Source: DASQZT01 sp963728965 (GTDB lineage Bacteria > Acidobacteriota > Terriglobia > Bryobacterales > Bryobacteraceae). Taken from it: a DNA stretch of 64,000 bases. The notes below the pieces were generated by a model, which was not told the origin of the DNA, ran no database searches, and was given only the letters and a program-made list of their open reading frames with translations. The translations under genes and the position numbers were made by a program. The stretch spans positions 62,001 through 126,000 of the forward strand of contig CAVSMH010000008.1 of assembly GCA_963728965.1 (NCBI GenBank). The letters are read 5' to 3'. Below are positions 28,106 through 37,747 of the stretch, in pieces (position 1 is the first letter of the stretch; every line of letters starts with the position of its first letter).

Positions 28106-28789
28106 TCAACTCTGAATGACATCAACCGAGCGCCGCGGGCGTTCGGAATGCTTCTCGTGTGCATAATGCAGGTTTTGAACAGAGCGGCGCACGCATCGTG
28201 AGATTACATCCGGATCGTACGGCCCCACGATCGGCGTCATCTGGCGAAAGTACTGGTTGAGGGCTTCAGGATCTTTCGAGAACTGGACGCCCGGAAAATA
28301 CTCTGGCCAAATGCCAACCCGGAACGTATCGAACCACGTCTGCTCATCTGGCACGGCATCAATCGTCGCTGAAACCGTACTGCGGCCCGCGTTGCCGCCA
28401 CGCGGCTGATCGATCAGATAGACCGGAAAGCGCCGCCGGAGAAAGATCGTCTGGAAACCCTCACGGCCATCCGGCGTAGCCTCCCAAGTCTTCGAGAACT
28501 GCCCGGTGCCATGCAAGAAAACCAGAGGGAGCTTGCGTCGATTGACAGGCCTCTGACAAAAGACATAGGCGTGATCGCCATGCAGGGTTTGGCCCTGAGG
28601 GCTTGGCTGTTTCGGATTGAATGTTCCCGGATTTGTGGTGACCTTACCACCGACCGCAAAGCTGCCTTGCTCTTGAATCGTTAGCGGTCCTGATTGGCTC
28701 TTCTTAGATTCCTGTCCGCTTGCTGGGGTAGATAGCGTGGCGCCGATCAGCGCGAGCCCGAGGAATAACCTCCGATGCCGCGTATTCAT
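28106..28789 (-). pseudogene. Secreted alpha/beta hydrolase, C-terminally truncated
   Basis: It begins with a signal peptide (RRLFLGLALIGATLSTPASG). The N-terminal half of an alpha/beta hydrolase follows: LVFLHGTGQFSKTWEATPDG with the oxyanion HG, FPVYLIDQPRGGNAGRS, and FPGVQFSKDPEALNQYFRQM. The frame then breaks near 28200: ISRCVRRSVQ, where the other frame reads DACAALFKT. The nucleophile elbow (GxSxG) and the rest are absent: the gene ends at the IS1380 border. Not functional. Confidence 0.7.
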
Positions 28790-28822
28790 AGAATTTTCTT
28801 TCGGTTTATCGGAGCGGAGGCG

Positions 28823-28983
28823 TCACCCGTTGAGCTTCCAGCCAGCAATGAAACTCGTCGATCCATGGGTGCGCACGACCTCGACAGCCTGAATCCATTC
28901 CGCGATCCCCAGAGCGCGACGCATGATCTCTTCATTGCGCCCTCATTGGGGCTCGCCAAGTCCAGATTGTTTTGCTTCGCCAT
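28823..28983 (-). pseudogene. Small broken open frame, unrecognised
   Basis: It starts MAKQNNLDLASPNEGAM. With one frame change near 28930 it continues as EEIMRRALGIAEWIQAVEVV to GSTSFIAGWKLNG and stops at 28823. It lies just upstream of the hydrolase remnant on the same strand. I do not recognise the family. The composition looks coding, but the support is thin. Confidence 0.3.
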
Positions 28984-29013
28984 GAAGTCTTCCGCGTCTT
29001 AATTGAGTTAGCG

Positions 29014-29956
29014 TCAGCGTACCTTCGTCGTGTTGGAGAGATGCTCCGCCAGCTCCAGCCGCGCTTTCCAGGGATCCGGACCGGCGAACTGCGTGCCGTC
29101 GGGCCGAAAATCGAGGATCTCGTCCTTACGCGGATCGTAACGCGGCCAATTCGTTAGGCCCGAACCATTCGGGTTGCCTGTCTTGGCAAAGTTTACCCAG
29201 TAAGACTGGACCGTCTGGGCCACCTTACGGTCCTCGGGCGCCGGCAGGGCCGGCGCCCGCCCGAAGCCTCCTCCGCTACCCAGGGTGTCGAACACATAGG
29301 GGATTTCGGATCCGTGCGGCGCTCCGTCCGGCATGCGCTGGCGCATTGAGGACTGCACGTAGGAGAAGCGATAGACATAGACGGGACTACCCTTCGCGGC
29401 GAATGCCCGCGCGGTCATACGGACTGGTTCGAGGTGAACCCTATCCCGGCCTGCCACCTTGATCAGAGCACGAAGATCGATGGTCCCGTTGGGATCATAG
29501 GTCGCGATGGCGTCGGCTTTCCGCTCCCCGTACAGGGAGAACACCGCATCTTTCGTTGCCCCGGAGACAAAGCCGCCGGCATCGGCGCTATTGGCGCCGA
29601 CCATCAGCGGAACGCGCATCTGGCGGCCGGCCTTGTAGGCGTTCTGCGAAGTCTCTACCACAATGCGGCCGTCGACAATCGGACCCGAATAGGTATCGGA
29701 ATTGAGGGGGCCGTCTGACCTTCACCGGGAATCTCGGCGGCGCTGAGCGCTCGCAGCTTGGCCAGCGCCTCCGCACCGTTCCCTTCTATCCCATGCCTGC
29801 GCGCGAAGTTAACGCCGATCGTCTCCGCCGACAACTCGTCGGGAGTGTCCTTGCTCATAGGACATCCCGTCAGTGCGCCGTCGCGGCCGCCGCCGGACTT
29901 AATGATCGCCTTTTGGAATAAGCCGCGCGCGCGTGGAGATGTCAGGAGCGCATGTA
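29014..29956 (-). pseudogene. Type B carboxylesterase, N-terminally truncated and frameshifted
   Basis: It is readable from LLTSPRARGLFQKAIIKSGG (about 29950) through MSKDTPDELSAETIGVNFAR to EGQTAP. There is one frame change near 29710 into NSDTYSGPIVDGRIVVETSQ, then an open frame to 29014. The C-terminal domain has the catalytic His region GAPHGSEIPYVFDTL and SYWVNFAKTGNPNG. The nucleophile Ser (GESAG) and the N-terminal half are missing. About 200 bases upstream a new, intact gene region begins. Confidence 0.75.
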
Positions 29957-30164
29957 CTCAACCGGTATGAGCCGGTACTACAGGGTTGCAGTCCGTTCCA
30001 GAGGGTTCTGCCGGACCAGTTTTCCCTTGTAATCAGCGTTAAGGATGCTATCCTAAAATGCCGAAGACCTCATCGTGAGCGTCGTGTGTCATCGCGACTT
30101 CGACGGGGTTGCTTTGTTTCCGCCTGGTAGCGGTCCAAATCCGAAATGGAAGGTATCATCGCTC

Positions 30165-31883
30165 ATGCTCAAAACCCGCGGGAGACTCATCAGAATCGGT
30201 GGGGCGGCCATTGCGTTGGCCTGGTTGGGGCTTCTCCCCGCTTCAGCCCAGTCTGCACTCAGTTGCACGATGACCTCCGTTCCAACCCTGCTGCGTGCCG
30301 AAGGTCTGACGGAGTTGATTGGTGACATTGTTCTGACATGCGCGGGCGGCGTGCCGACGCCGGCGAATCGTCCGATTCCGCAGGCGAATGTCACGGTTTA
30401 TCTGCCGGCGAACGTCACTAGCCGGATTCTTTCCAACGGCGGCTCGGAGGCGTTGCTGCTGATCGATGAACCTGGAACGGCTCTGAATCCCATCCAGCGG
30501 GTCTGCGGAAGCATCACCGGATGTGTCGTACAGGGTACGGGCGGGGCCGGCCAGCCGTTTGACGGCTCGGGCTCATCTCGCCCCAACATTTTCCAGGGGA
30601 CGGTGTCGGCCAACTCGGTGACCTTTCAGGGAGTGCCGGTCGAATCTCCCGGTGCCTCCGGAATCCGTACCTACCGGATCACCAATGTCCGCATGAACGC
30701 GAGCGCGCTGGGAGCCACCGGGACCAATCCGCTACCAGTGATTGCCAACGTGGCCATCAGCGGCTCGACTTCGCTGCCGGTCGATTCGCCGCAGCGCACC
30801 GTCGGAACGGTGACCACCAGCCTGACGTTTGCCGCGGGGAGCGTGACGTCGCCGGAGTGCGCGACGCTGAGCCGGACCGGGCAGTATGCCGGCCTGGTCT
30901 ATACGGAGGCTTTCGCGGCGGCTTTCAAGACCAGAACGATCGCCGGTGCCGATCCGACTGCCAGCGCGGTACAGGACCAACCGGGCGCCAACTACAATCT
31001 GACCACCGAATCGGGCCTGGTAATTCCGTCTCTGCCGGGCGCGGGGCTGGCGGATTTCGGTACACGGTTCAAAGCGGTATTCAAGAACATTCCGGCGGGC
31101 GTCAGCATTTTTGTTTCGACGAAGAACCTCGGCTCATCGAGCACGACTTCCGCCCAACTGGTGCCTTCCGAATCGGGGCCATACCAGGAGCTGGCCAGCA
31201 CGGAGACGATTTCCTTCATCGATGCCGTGCAACTTCCGATCACCAACGGCACGGCCACGGCCGTGTGGGAGGTCACGGCGGCACATCCCGGGCTGGTGGA
31301 GGATTTTGTTTTTGCGATGTTCTTCGAGGCCAGCGGCCTCAAGGCCGGCCAGACCGTGCCTACGGTGAACGGGAGCTATGCACCGGCATATTTGCCGGGA
31401 GGGGATGCCTCCAAGGCGCAGCCCGCGACCTTCCCCATTCCGCGTTTTGCGGATACTTCCGTGGCATCGAACGTAATCTCGGTGACGCCCTGTCAGACCA
31501 TCCTGCTCTTCCCCTACGTGGTCAGCGATTCGGGATTCGACACGGGCATGGCCATCTCGAACACGTCTACCGACCCGGTAGGCACGGCGGCGCAATCCGG
31601 CACGTGTACGTTGAATCCGTTCGGCAGCGGAGCCGGGCAGGCATTCACGACGCCGACCCTGGCATCGGGTACGAGTTACACAGTGCTGGCATCCACGGCG
31701 ATGCCAGGTTTCCGCGGATACGTGTTCGCGGTGTGTAACTTCCAGTATGGGCACGGCTTTGCATTCATCAGCGACGTGGGGGCCAGAAACCTGGCGATGG
31801 GCTACTTGCCCCTCGTGGTGCCCGATCCGACCACCCTTCTGGCACGTCCCGGCGCACCTCCCGGTGAAACACTGGGCAAATAG
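30165..31883 (+). CDS. Exported protein of unknown function
   Basis: 572 residues from ATG 30165; the frame is open 90 bases further up, but the signal peptide (IGGAAIALAWLGLLPASAQ) fixes this start. The mature protein is Ser/Thr/Gly-rich and strand-rich, with few charged residues (SALSCTMTSVPTLLRAEGLT, VTVYLPANVTSRILSNGGSE). The C-terminal third has NVISVTPCQTILLFPYVVSD and LASTAMPGFRGYVFAVCNFQ, a pattern I associate with acidobacterial exported proteins but cannot name. Likely surface or periplasmic. The sequence 29957-30164 holds its promoter region and nothing else recognisable. Confidence 0.65.
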   Translation: MLKTRGRLIRIGGAAIALAWLGLLPASAQSALSCTMTSVPTLLRAEGLTELIGDIVLTCAGGVPTPANRPIPQANVTVYLPANVTSRILSNGGSEALLLIDEPGTALNPIQRVCGSITGCVVQGTGGAGQPFDGSGSSRPNIFQGTVSANSVTFQGVPVESPGASGIRTYRITNVRMNASALGATGTNPLPVIANVAISGSTSLPVDSPQRTVGTVTTSLTFAAGSVTSPECATLSRTGQYAGLVYTEAFAAAFKTRTIAGADPTASAVQDQPGANYNLTTESGLVIPSLPGAGLADFGTRFKAVFKNIPAGVSIFVSTKNLGSSSTTSAQLVPSESGPYQELASTETISFIDAVQLPITNGTATAVWEVTAAHPGLVEDFVFAMFFEASGLKAGQTVPTVNGSYAPAYLPGGDASKAQPATFPIPRFADTSVASNVISVTPCQTILLFPYVVSDSGFDTGMAISNTSTDPVGTAAQSGTCTLNPFGSGAGQAFTTPTLASGTSYTVLASTAMPGFRGYVFAVCNFQYGHGFAFISDVGARNLAMGYLPLVVPDPTTLLARPGAPPGETLGK

Positions 31884-32093
31884 GCAGTCATCGGGGGATG
31901 CGACCGGTCGCGAGCGCGGGCATGCTCCGCCTGAGCGTGCGCGCCCACCGCGTGTGTCGTCATGCAACCTGGGCCGTTCGCGTGTTAGGCTGCGGTTGTG
32001 CCATCCGACGCCGATTTGAATGGCCCTAAAGTTCCGGAGCGAAATGCCGATAATTCCTCAAACCGGACAAATCCGGTCAGCATAGGAGGAGAA

Positions 32094-32438
32094 ATGGCAG
32101 AGAGACGTTCCGAAACGCGTTTCATGTGCTCGGACCTGGTGACGGTCCGGATCGGCGACCTGGCGGAATCCCGCGAGATGATAGCCAACCTGGAGGACAT
32201 TTCGCCGTCCGGCGCGTGCGTACAGATGGAGGCCGGCACACAGGAGGGCACGGATATCGAGATCGTGTGCGCGAGTTGCAGCCTCAGAGGCAAGGTGCGC
32301 TACTGCCGTTATACCGAGCTCGGATACGACGTCGGCATCGCCTTCGACGAGCGCAGGACTTGGAACAAGCGCCGCTTCACGCCGAAGCACCTGCTGGAAT
32401 TGCCGACCCGGCCGCGCTACCGCTCCGGTAGCCGGTAG
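32094..32438 (+). CDS. PilZ domain protein
   Basis: 114 residues from ATG 32094, preceded by a strong AGGAGG. Single PilZ domain: the arginine motif RRSETRF at the N-terminus and DISPSGACVQME for the D/NxSxxG motif. Together these bind cyclic di-GMP. No other domain, so it probably works as a small c-di-GMP-responsive adaptor. Its last 22 bases overlap the 3' end of the convergent membrane-protein gene. Confidence 0.8.
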   Translation: MAERRSETRFMCSDLVTVRIGDLAESREMIANLEDISPSGACVQMEAGTQEGTDIEIVCASCSLRGKVRYCRYTELGYDVGIAFDERRTWNKRRFTPKHLLELPTRPRYRSGSR

Positions 32439-34567
32439 AGCCTCGCATCGCGGTACGCGCCGGTGGGAACCACTCCCCATTCGGGGTGACTCTGCAGGTC
32501 GTTCGCGCCGGATTCGCGGTCGAAAATCAGCAGGTAATCGATGCCGCGGCGTTTCAACTCCGTCGCCGCGGCGCGTCGCAGACCGGCGGGAAGTGGCGCC
32601 AACGAGCTCTCAGGCGCCTGAGCCAGGAACTGCCACGCACCCGACTCATCGCGGGTCTCCAACTCCAGCCGAACGTTCCACTGATTGGGCGCGGCTTCCA
32701 TCAGCACACTGTCGGCCGCGAGGGGCGCCGGGAGTTGTACCTCCACGAACTCGCCGGGGTGAAGCGTGTCGCCGCTGGTCCAGAACGTCACGGGGTTGCC
32801 GTCGCCGGCGTTGTCGATGCCCCACCGGTAGGGTGCGGCGCTCCATCGCCAGCCGGCGCGCGGCAGTTCGCGCCCGCCGTCGAAGACGCGAAGCTCATGC
32901 AGGCTCCAGGTGTCGGGAGCAGCGCGGCCGGTCTGGACCACCCGCAATGCGCGCAGTTCCCGCCGCGGAAACGCAAAACGCAAACGCCAGGTGGGAGCGT
33001 AGCCGGGGTCGAAACCCGTGAAGAAGATGGCGCGGTCTGCGACGCCCTGCTCCGATTGAGAGGGCACGCGCACGTTGCGCGACGTGTACGCCTCCGGTAT
33101 GGGAGTGAAGCTGAGCACTGTGGAGCCGGCGTGGGCTCGTTCCTCGATCATTCGCGCTACTCCATACCCCGGCAGATTCGAATACAGGAACCCTTCCTCG
33201 GGTTTGATGCGCAATGCCTCCCGCCAGGGGACCTTCGCCAGCAGCCATGCGTCCGTTTTGGCGTACCGCCGTGCAACCGAGGGCCACGAGACTGCCGCAT
33301 GCAGCAGAGCCACGGCCATCAGCAGGCGCGGAAACCGGCTCACCGCCAGAGCCATCGCCATAGCGACGAACGGCAAGGCCGGAATAAGAAATCGCGTCCC
33401 GATATTGCTGAAGTACCCCGCGCCGAATACCAGCGCGGCCAGCAGCAACTGCCGACCTTCGCGCCGCCTGAACGACCACAAAGCTACCGGGGACAGCAGA
33501 AACACCGGCCCGAGCAGCCCCGAGAGCGAACCATACGTCGTCGCCAGCAGCGGAAGCTGCCAGTGGCTGCGAAGGCCGTACCAGGCCATGTGGTGCCGAT
33601 ATTCGCGCTCGAAGGCCACCGTGAAGTACGGGTTCGGAAACACGCGGTTGTAGAAAGGCGCCAGCGGGTTTTGCACCCAGAGCCAGTTTTTGATCATCCA
33701 CGGTGCGATCAGAACCGCGGCGCACCCCGCTACCACCAGCACGTCGCGCGGCCGGCGGCCCTTCCACGCCACGAAACCCAGCGCGTAAGGTACAGCCGGC
33801 CATGCCGTGTACTTGGCGGCATAGGCGAAGCCGGCCACCAGGCCGATTGCGATCAGCAGCCGCGCCGAGCGGCTTTCGTCCCAAAGCTGCAACAATCGGA
33901 ACAGCGCGAAGGCCACCGCCGCCACCGCCACGTCGATGTATGCGCTGGTGCCATCCACCCCCACGGCAGGGCTGGCGAACACGAGCAGGGCAGCGCAAGC
34001 CCCGGCGATGGGAAACCCGGCGTCGCGGGAGTACCGCAGCATCAGCCATGCCAGCGCCAGCAGAAACGTGAAATGCACCACCGCCGCGGCCGAGTGCTTT
34101 CCGAACGCGAAGGCGAAAACGAACAGCATTTCGATGCCCTGCGACAGGCAGGCGTACATGTTATCGGTGATGCGGTGGAACCCGTGTTCGCGCAGGATCC
34201 GGCCCACCAACCCCAGGTGGTACCGCGCGCCGTCATAGCTGAATTCCGGAGCCATGGCATTGGCGAGATACAGCACCAGGTAGATAGCGAACGCGGTCTT
34301 CAGCAGCCGATCGATTGGCGGGAGGCCGACGTCGGTGGCGGCGAGCCTGCGCCAGGCCAGCGCCAGAGCGGATGCACCTAACGCGGCGAGTGTCCAAGGC
34401 CACAGCGCGCCGGCCGCGCAGAGCAGGAAAACGGCGCCGCTCAGCAGCGCGGAGCCTGCAACGAAATGTAGGCCGAAGTCTCTGGCGGCCTTCCCGAGCA
34501 GTGCCGCACCCAACGCGGTCGCCACGACCAGGGTGAACAGCGCGCCAGCGAGAATCGCTAATGCCAA
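32417..34567 (-). CDS. Polytopic GT-C-like membrane protein with C-terminal beta domain
   Basis: 716 residues. The first 450 or so hold many hydrophobic spans (ALAILAGALFTLVVATALGA, LLKTAFAIYLVLYLANAMAP). An early periplasmic loop has EFSYDGARYHLGLVGRILRE, the place where GT-C glycosyltransferases carry an acidic catalytic residue. The last 200 residues are soluble and look like a discoidin-type beta sandwich (TWSLHELRVFDGGRELPRAG, FVEVQLPAPLAADSVLMEAA). It probably transfers a sugar from a lipid carrier in the inner membrane, but the substrate is unknown. It stands alone between the PilZ gene and etfA. Confidence 0.6.
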   Translation of the reverse strand: MALAILAGALFTLVVATALGAALLGKAARDFGLHFVAGSALLSGAVFLLCAAGALWPWTLAALGASALALAWRRLAATDVGLPPIDRLLKTAFAIYLVLYLANAMAPEFSYDGARYHLGLVGRILREHGFHRITDNMYACLSQGIEMLFVFAFAFGKHSAAAVVHFTFLLALAWLMLRYSRDAGFPIAGACAALLVFASPAVGVDGTSAYIDVAVAAVAFALFRLLQLWDESRSARLLIAIGLVAGFAYAAKYTAWPAVPYALGFVAWKGRRPRDVLVVAGCAAVLIAPWMIKNWLWVQNPLAPFYNRVFPNPYFTVAFEREYRHHMAWYGLRSHWQLPLLATTYGSLSGLLGPVFLLSPVALWSFRRREGRQLLLAALVFGAGYFSNIGTRFLIPALPFVAMAMALAVSRFPRLLMAVALLHAAVSWPSVARRYAKTDAWLLAKVPWREALRIKPEEGFLYSNLPGYGVARMIEERAHAGSTVLSFTPIPEAYTSRNVRVPSQSEQGVADRAIFFTGFDPGYAPTWRLRFAFPRRELRALRVVQTGRAAPDTWSLHELRVFDGGRELPRAGWRWSAAPYRWGIDNAGDGNPVTFWTSGDTLHPGEFVEVQLPAPLAADSVLMEAAPNQWNVRLELETRDESGAWQFLAQAPESSLAPLPAGLRRAAATELKRRGIDYLLIFDRESGANDLQSHPEWGVVPTGAYRDARLYRLPER

Positions 34568-34631
34568 GAGGCCCGCCTCGATAGCGTGTTCCCCTTACAA
34601 CTCATACCCGCGAACGCCAGCCTGACACCAC

Positions 34632-35606
34632 TTACTTGGCTTTGCGAATTGCCTCGATCAACTCCGGCACCACCTGGAACAGGTCGCCCACGATGCCGTA
34701 GTCCGCCACTTCGAAAATCGGTGCATTGGCGTCCTTGTTGATCGCCACCACCGTTCGAGATCCTTTCATCCCGACCAGGTGTTGAATGGCGCCCGAGATC
34801 CCCACCGCCAGGTACATTTTGGGAGCGACCGTTTGCCCGGAACTGCCCACCTGCCGCTCCATGGGCAGCCATCCGGCATCGCAGATCGGACGCGACGCCG
34901 CCAGTTCCGCGCCCAGCACTTCGGCGAGTTGCTGCACCAGCGGGATGTTGTCGGCCTCCTTGATGCCGCGCCCCACCGAAACGATGATCTCGGCCGCGCC
35001 CAGGTCCACGGCGCGCTGGGACTCGCGGAAGAGCTCCTGCGGCCTGGTGCGGACATCGTCCGCCGCAATCTGTGGAGTGAATGTTTCAATCTCGGCGGTC
35101 CCGGCTGCGACCCGGTCCGCACGGTACGCACCCGCCTGCAAGGACGCGAAATTCGGACCCTCGGTAGCGAACCGCACGTCCACGTTGACCTTGCCCTGAA
35201 AAAGCTGGCGCACGAGCACGACCTGCCCGTTCTCCACGCGATGCGACACCACGTCGCTCACCGCCACACGCTGGAGCGAAGTGGCCAGCTTGGGCAGGAA
35301 ATCACGAACCTGGTAGGTATGCGGGAACAGCACCAGGTCGGGGTTGACACGCCCCACCAGTTGCCGCAAGGCCGCGCTGTAGGCGTCGGGAGTGTAGTCC
35401 TTCAGCAAATCGTGCTGAACTGCGTAGACCTTCTCGAGCTGCTTTCCCGCCAGCTCCGTGGCAAGCGCCCCGGGCTCTTGCGATACGACCGCCGCGGCGG
35501 CACCGGTGTTTCGTTCCTTCGCGATTTGCTGTGCCGCGGCCAGGGTCTCGAACGACATCTTGTTCCACGAGCCGCCGCGTTGTTCCAAAACCGCCAGGAT
35601 GCTCAT
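34632..35606 (-). CDS. etfA: Electron transfer flavoprotein, alpha subunit
   Basis: 324 residues, full length. The C-terminal FAD-binding domain is typical: IIVSVGRGIKEADNIPLVQQ, GQTVAPKMYLAVGISGAIQH and VVAINKDANAPIFEVADYGI. The N-terminal half is the ETF alpha/beta domain shared with EtfB. The heterodimer passes electrons from acyl-CoA and other dehydrogenases to the quinone pool through ETF:quinone oxidoreductase. Its ATG overlaps the etfB stop by four bases, so the pair is translationally coupled. Confidence 0.95.
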   Translation of the reverse strand: MSILAVLEQRGGSWNKMSFETLAAAQQIAKERNTGAAAAVVSQEPGALATELAGKQLEKVYAVQHDLLKDYTPDAYSAALRQLVGRVNPDLVLFPHTYQVRDFLPKLATSLQRVAVSDVVSHRVENGQVVLVRQLFQGKVNVDVRFATEGPNFASLQAGAYRADRVAAGTAEIETFTPQIAADDVRTRPQELFRESQRAVDLGAAEIIVSVGRGIKEADNIPLVQQLAEVLGAELAASRPICDAGWLPMERQVGSSGQTVAPKMYLAVGISGAIQHLVGMKGSRTVVAINKDANAPIFEVADYGIVGDLFQVVPELIEAIRKAK

Positions 35607-36376
35607 ATGACCCTCGCCTCGAATTTCAGCTTCTCCACCAGCTTGGCCGCCGCTTCTTTGGGGCTGCCGTCGAACAGTTGCGTCTGCTTGGTCCGCTCGG
35701 GCAGGTACATGCGATCCACAATGATGCTCGGCGCTCCCGCCGCCGCGTCGAAATCCGCTGCGGCAATCCGCCGGATCTCCTTGTTCTTGGCTTTCTTGAT
35801 TCCCATCAGCGTGGCGTAGCGCAGCTTGCTGATGCCCGATTGAATGGTCAGCAGCGCCGGCAGCGGCATCTCCACGTGCTGGAACCAGCCGTCTTCGAGC
35901 TCGCGTTTCACGCGGATGGAGCCGTTCTGTTTCTCGATCTCCATGATGATGGTGGCGTGCGGCAGGCCGAGCAGTTCGGCCATGATCACGCCGGTCTGAC
36001 CGTAGCCGAGATCGTCGGACTGCAGCCCGGTCAACACCAGGTCCGGCGCTTCGGTGCGGAGCGGCGCAGCCAGCAGCCCCGCTGCGGCCAGTGGATCGTA
36101 TGCGCCGAGGTTTTCTTCTTCAATATGGATGGCGCGGTCGGCGCCCTTGGCGAGCGCTTCCCGAATCGTCTGCGCGGCTCGGGCCGGTCCGGCGCACAGG
36201 GCGATCACTTCGCCGCCGTGCTTCTCTTTGAGCTGAAGGCCCGCTTCCAGGGCGTAGGCGTCAGGCTCGTTGATTTCGTAGGTGAGGTCCGCCTCCTCGA
36301 TCCACTTGGATGAAGATGCAATGCGCAGTTGGGAGTCGCGGGCGGGCACTTGCTTGATCGCAACGACAATTTTCAT
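35603..36376 (-). CDS. etfB: Electron transfer flavoprotein, beta subunit
   Basis: 257 residues from ATG 36376 (MKIVVAIKQVPARDSQLRIA). The frame is open upstream, but this is the conserved start. AMP/flavin-binding landmarks: YEINEPDAYALEAGLQLKEK, ALAKGADRAIHIEEE, VLTGLQSDDLGYGQTGVIMA. First gene of etfB-etfA. Partner dehydrogenases are not in the window; the enoyl-CoA hydratase at 15 kb is the nearest fatty-acid gene. Confidence 0.95.
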   Translation of the reverse strand: MKIVVAIKQVPARDSQLRIASSSKWIEEADLTYEINEPDAYALEAGLQLKEKHGGEVIALCAGPARAAQTIREALAKGADRAIHIEEENLGAYDPLAAAGLLAAPLRTEAPDLVLTGLQSDDLGYGQTGVIMAELLGLPHATIIMEIEKQNGSIRVKRELEDGWFQHVEMPLPALLTIQSGISKLRYATLMGIKKAKNKEIRRIAAADFDAAAGAPSIIVDRMYLPERTKQTQLFDGSPKEAAAKLVEKLKFEARVI

Positions 36377-36478
36377 AATTACATAGCAAAAGGGGATTTC
36401 CCGATGGGGGCCGATTGTCCAGTTGGCCCGGCCATGCCCGGCCACTACGGCACGTCCGGCCAGCGGCTTTCGGGACCT

Positions 36479-37720
36479 CTACGGTTCGTATCGCTTGAAC
36501 ACCAGAGACCCGTTGGTTCCGCCAAAACCGAAGCTGTTCGAAAGCGCGTATGCGATCTTCATCGGGCGCGCTTTGTTGGGTACGTAGTCCAGATCGCAAG
36601 CCGGATCCGGATTTTCGTAGTTGATCGTCGGGGGCGCGATCTGGTCGCGGATCGCCAATACCGTGATGCCGGCCTCCAGTCCCCCGGCGCCGCCGAGCAG
36701 ATGCCCGGTCATCGACTTGGTCGAACTAACCGCCACCTGGTAGGCGTGATCGCCGAAGGCGCGTTTGATGGCTGCGGTCTCCGCCCGGTCGCCGACCTCG
36801 GTCGAGGTTCCGTGCGCATTGATGTAATCGATGTCGTGCGGTTCGATGCCTGCGTCGCGCACGGCGTTGCGCATCACGCGGAAGGCCCCGTCGCCATTAT
36901 CCGGCGGCGCCGTTACATGAAACGCGTCGGCGCTCATTCCGTAACCCACCATCTCGGCCAGGATCCGGGCGCCGCGCCGTTGCGCGCCTTCCCGTTCCTC
37001 CAGCAACAGGATCCCCGCGCCTTCGCCCACCACGAATCCGTCGCGGTCCTTATCCCATGGGCGCGAGGCCCGCTCCGGTTCGTCGTTGCGGGTGGAAAGC
37101 GCGCGCATCGCAGCGAATCCGCCAATACCCATCGGGGTGATACACGCTTCCGCCCCGCCGCAGATCATGGCGTCGGCATCCCCGTGCTGAATCATGCGGA
37201 ACGAATCACCGATGGAATGCGCGCTGGTGGTGCAGGCCGTGGCGGTGGCCGAATTGGGTCCTTTGGCGCCGGTGCGGATTGAAACATGTCCCGAAGCCAG
37301 GTTGATGATGGTGGCCGGAATAAAAAACGGAGAAATGCGCCGCGGCCCGTGCTCCAGCAGGGTCTGGTGTTCGCGCTCGATCACCTCGAATCCGCCGATG
37401 CCGCTGCCGATGTAGACGCCCACCTGCTCGGCGTTCTCCGGAGTCACCTTCAACCCCGAGCTCTTGATGGCGCAATCCGCCGCCGCGATGGCGAACTGAA
37501 TGAAGCGCGCCATCTTCTTGATCTCTTTTTTCTCGATGTACGCGGCCGGATCGAATCCCTTTACCTCACCGGCGATCCGGCAAGAGAACGCAGATGCGTC
37601 GAATTGAGTGATGCGCCCGATGCCGGTTTTGCCCGCACGAATCCCCCCCCACGTGGCCTCCGTACCGATCCCTAACGGCGTCAGCAATCCAACGCCGGTC
37701 ACTACCACTCTTCGCGACAA
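36479..37720 (-). CDS. fabF: Beta-ketoacyl-ACP synthase II
   Basis: 413 residues, complete thiolase fold. Catalytic triad: Cys in TATACTTSAHSIGDS, His in NAHGTSTEVGD and His in STKSMTGHLLGGAGG. The KASII-like DGFVVGEGAGILLLEE and the C-terminal NSFGFGGTNGSLVF are present. It extends acyl chains with malonyl-ACP in type II fatty acid synthesis. It lies 27 bases downstream of acpP on the same strand, the usual acpP-fabF pair. Confidence 0.95.
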   Translation of the reverse strand: MSRRVVVTGVGLLTPLGIGTEATWGGIRAGKTGIGRITQFDASAFSCRIAGEVKGFDPAAYIEKKEIKKMARFIQFAIAAADCAIKSSGLKVTPENAEQVGVYIGSGIGGFEVIEREHQTLLEHGPRRISPFFIPATIINLASGHVSIRTGAKGPNSATATACTTSAHSIGDSFRMIQHGDADAMICGGAEACITPMGIGGFAAMRALSTRNDEPERASRPWDKDRDGFVVGEGAGILLLEEREGAQRRGARILAEMVGYGMSADAFHVTAPPDNGDGAFRVMRNAVRDAGIEPHDIDYINAHGTSTEVGDRAETAAIKRAFGDHAYQVAVSSTKSMTGHLLGGAGGLEAGITVLAIRDQIAPPTINYENPDPACDLDYVPNKARPMKIAYALSNSFGFGGTNGSLVFKRYEP

Positions 37721-37747
37721 AACGACTCCCCCTTGGTGGGCATGCGG

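Noticed and set aside
32486..34381. 631-residue plus-strand open frame
   Set aside because: Antisense to the membrane protein; very Arg/Gln/His-rich with no hydrophobic or domain pattern. A shadow.
36377..36445. Upstream extension of etfB to 36445
   Set aside because: The extra 23 residues are not conserved and MKIVVAIKQV is the family start, so the shorter form was used.
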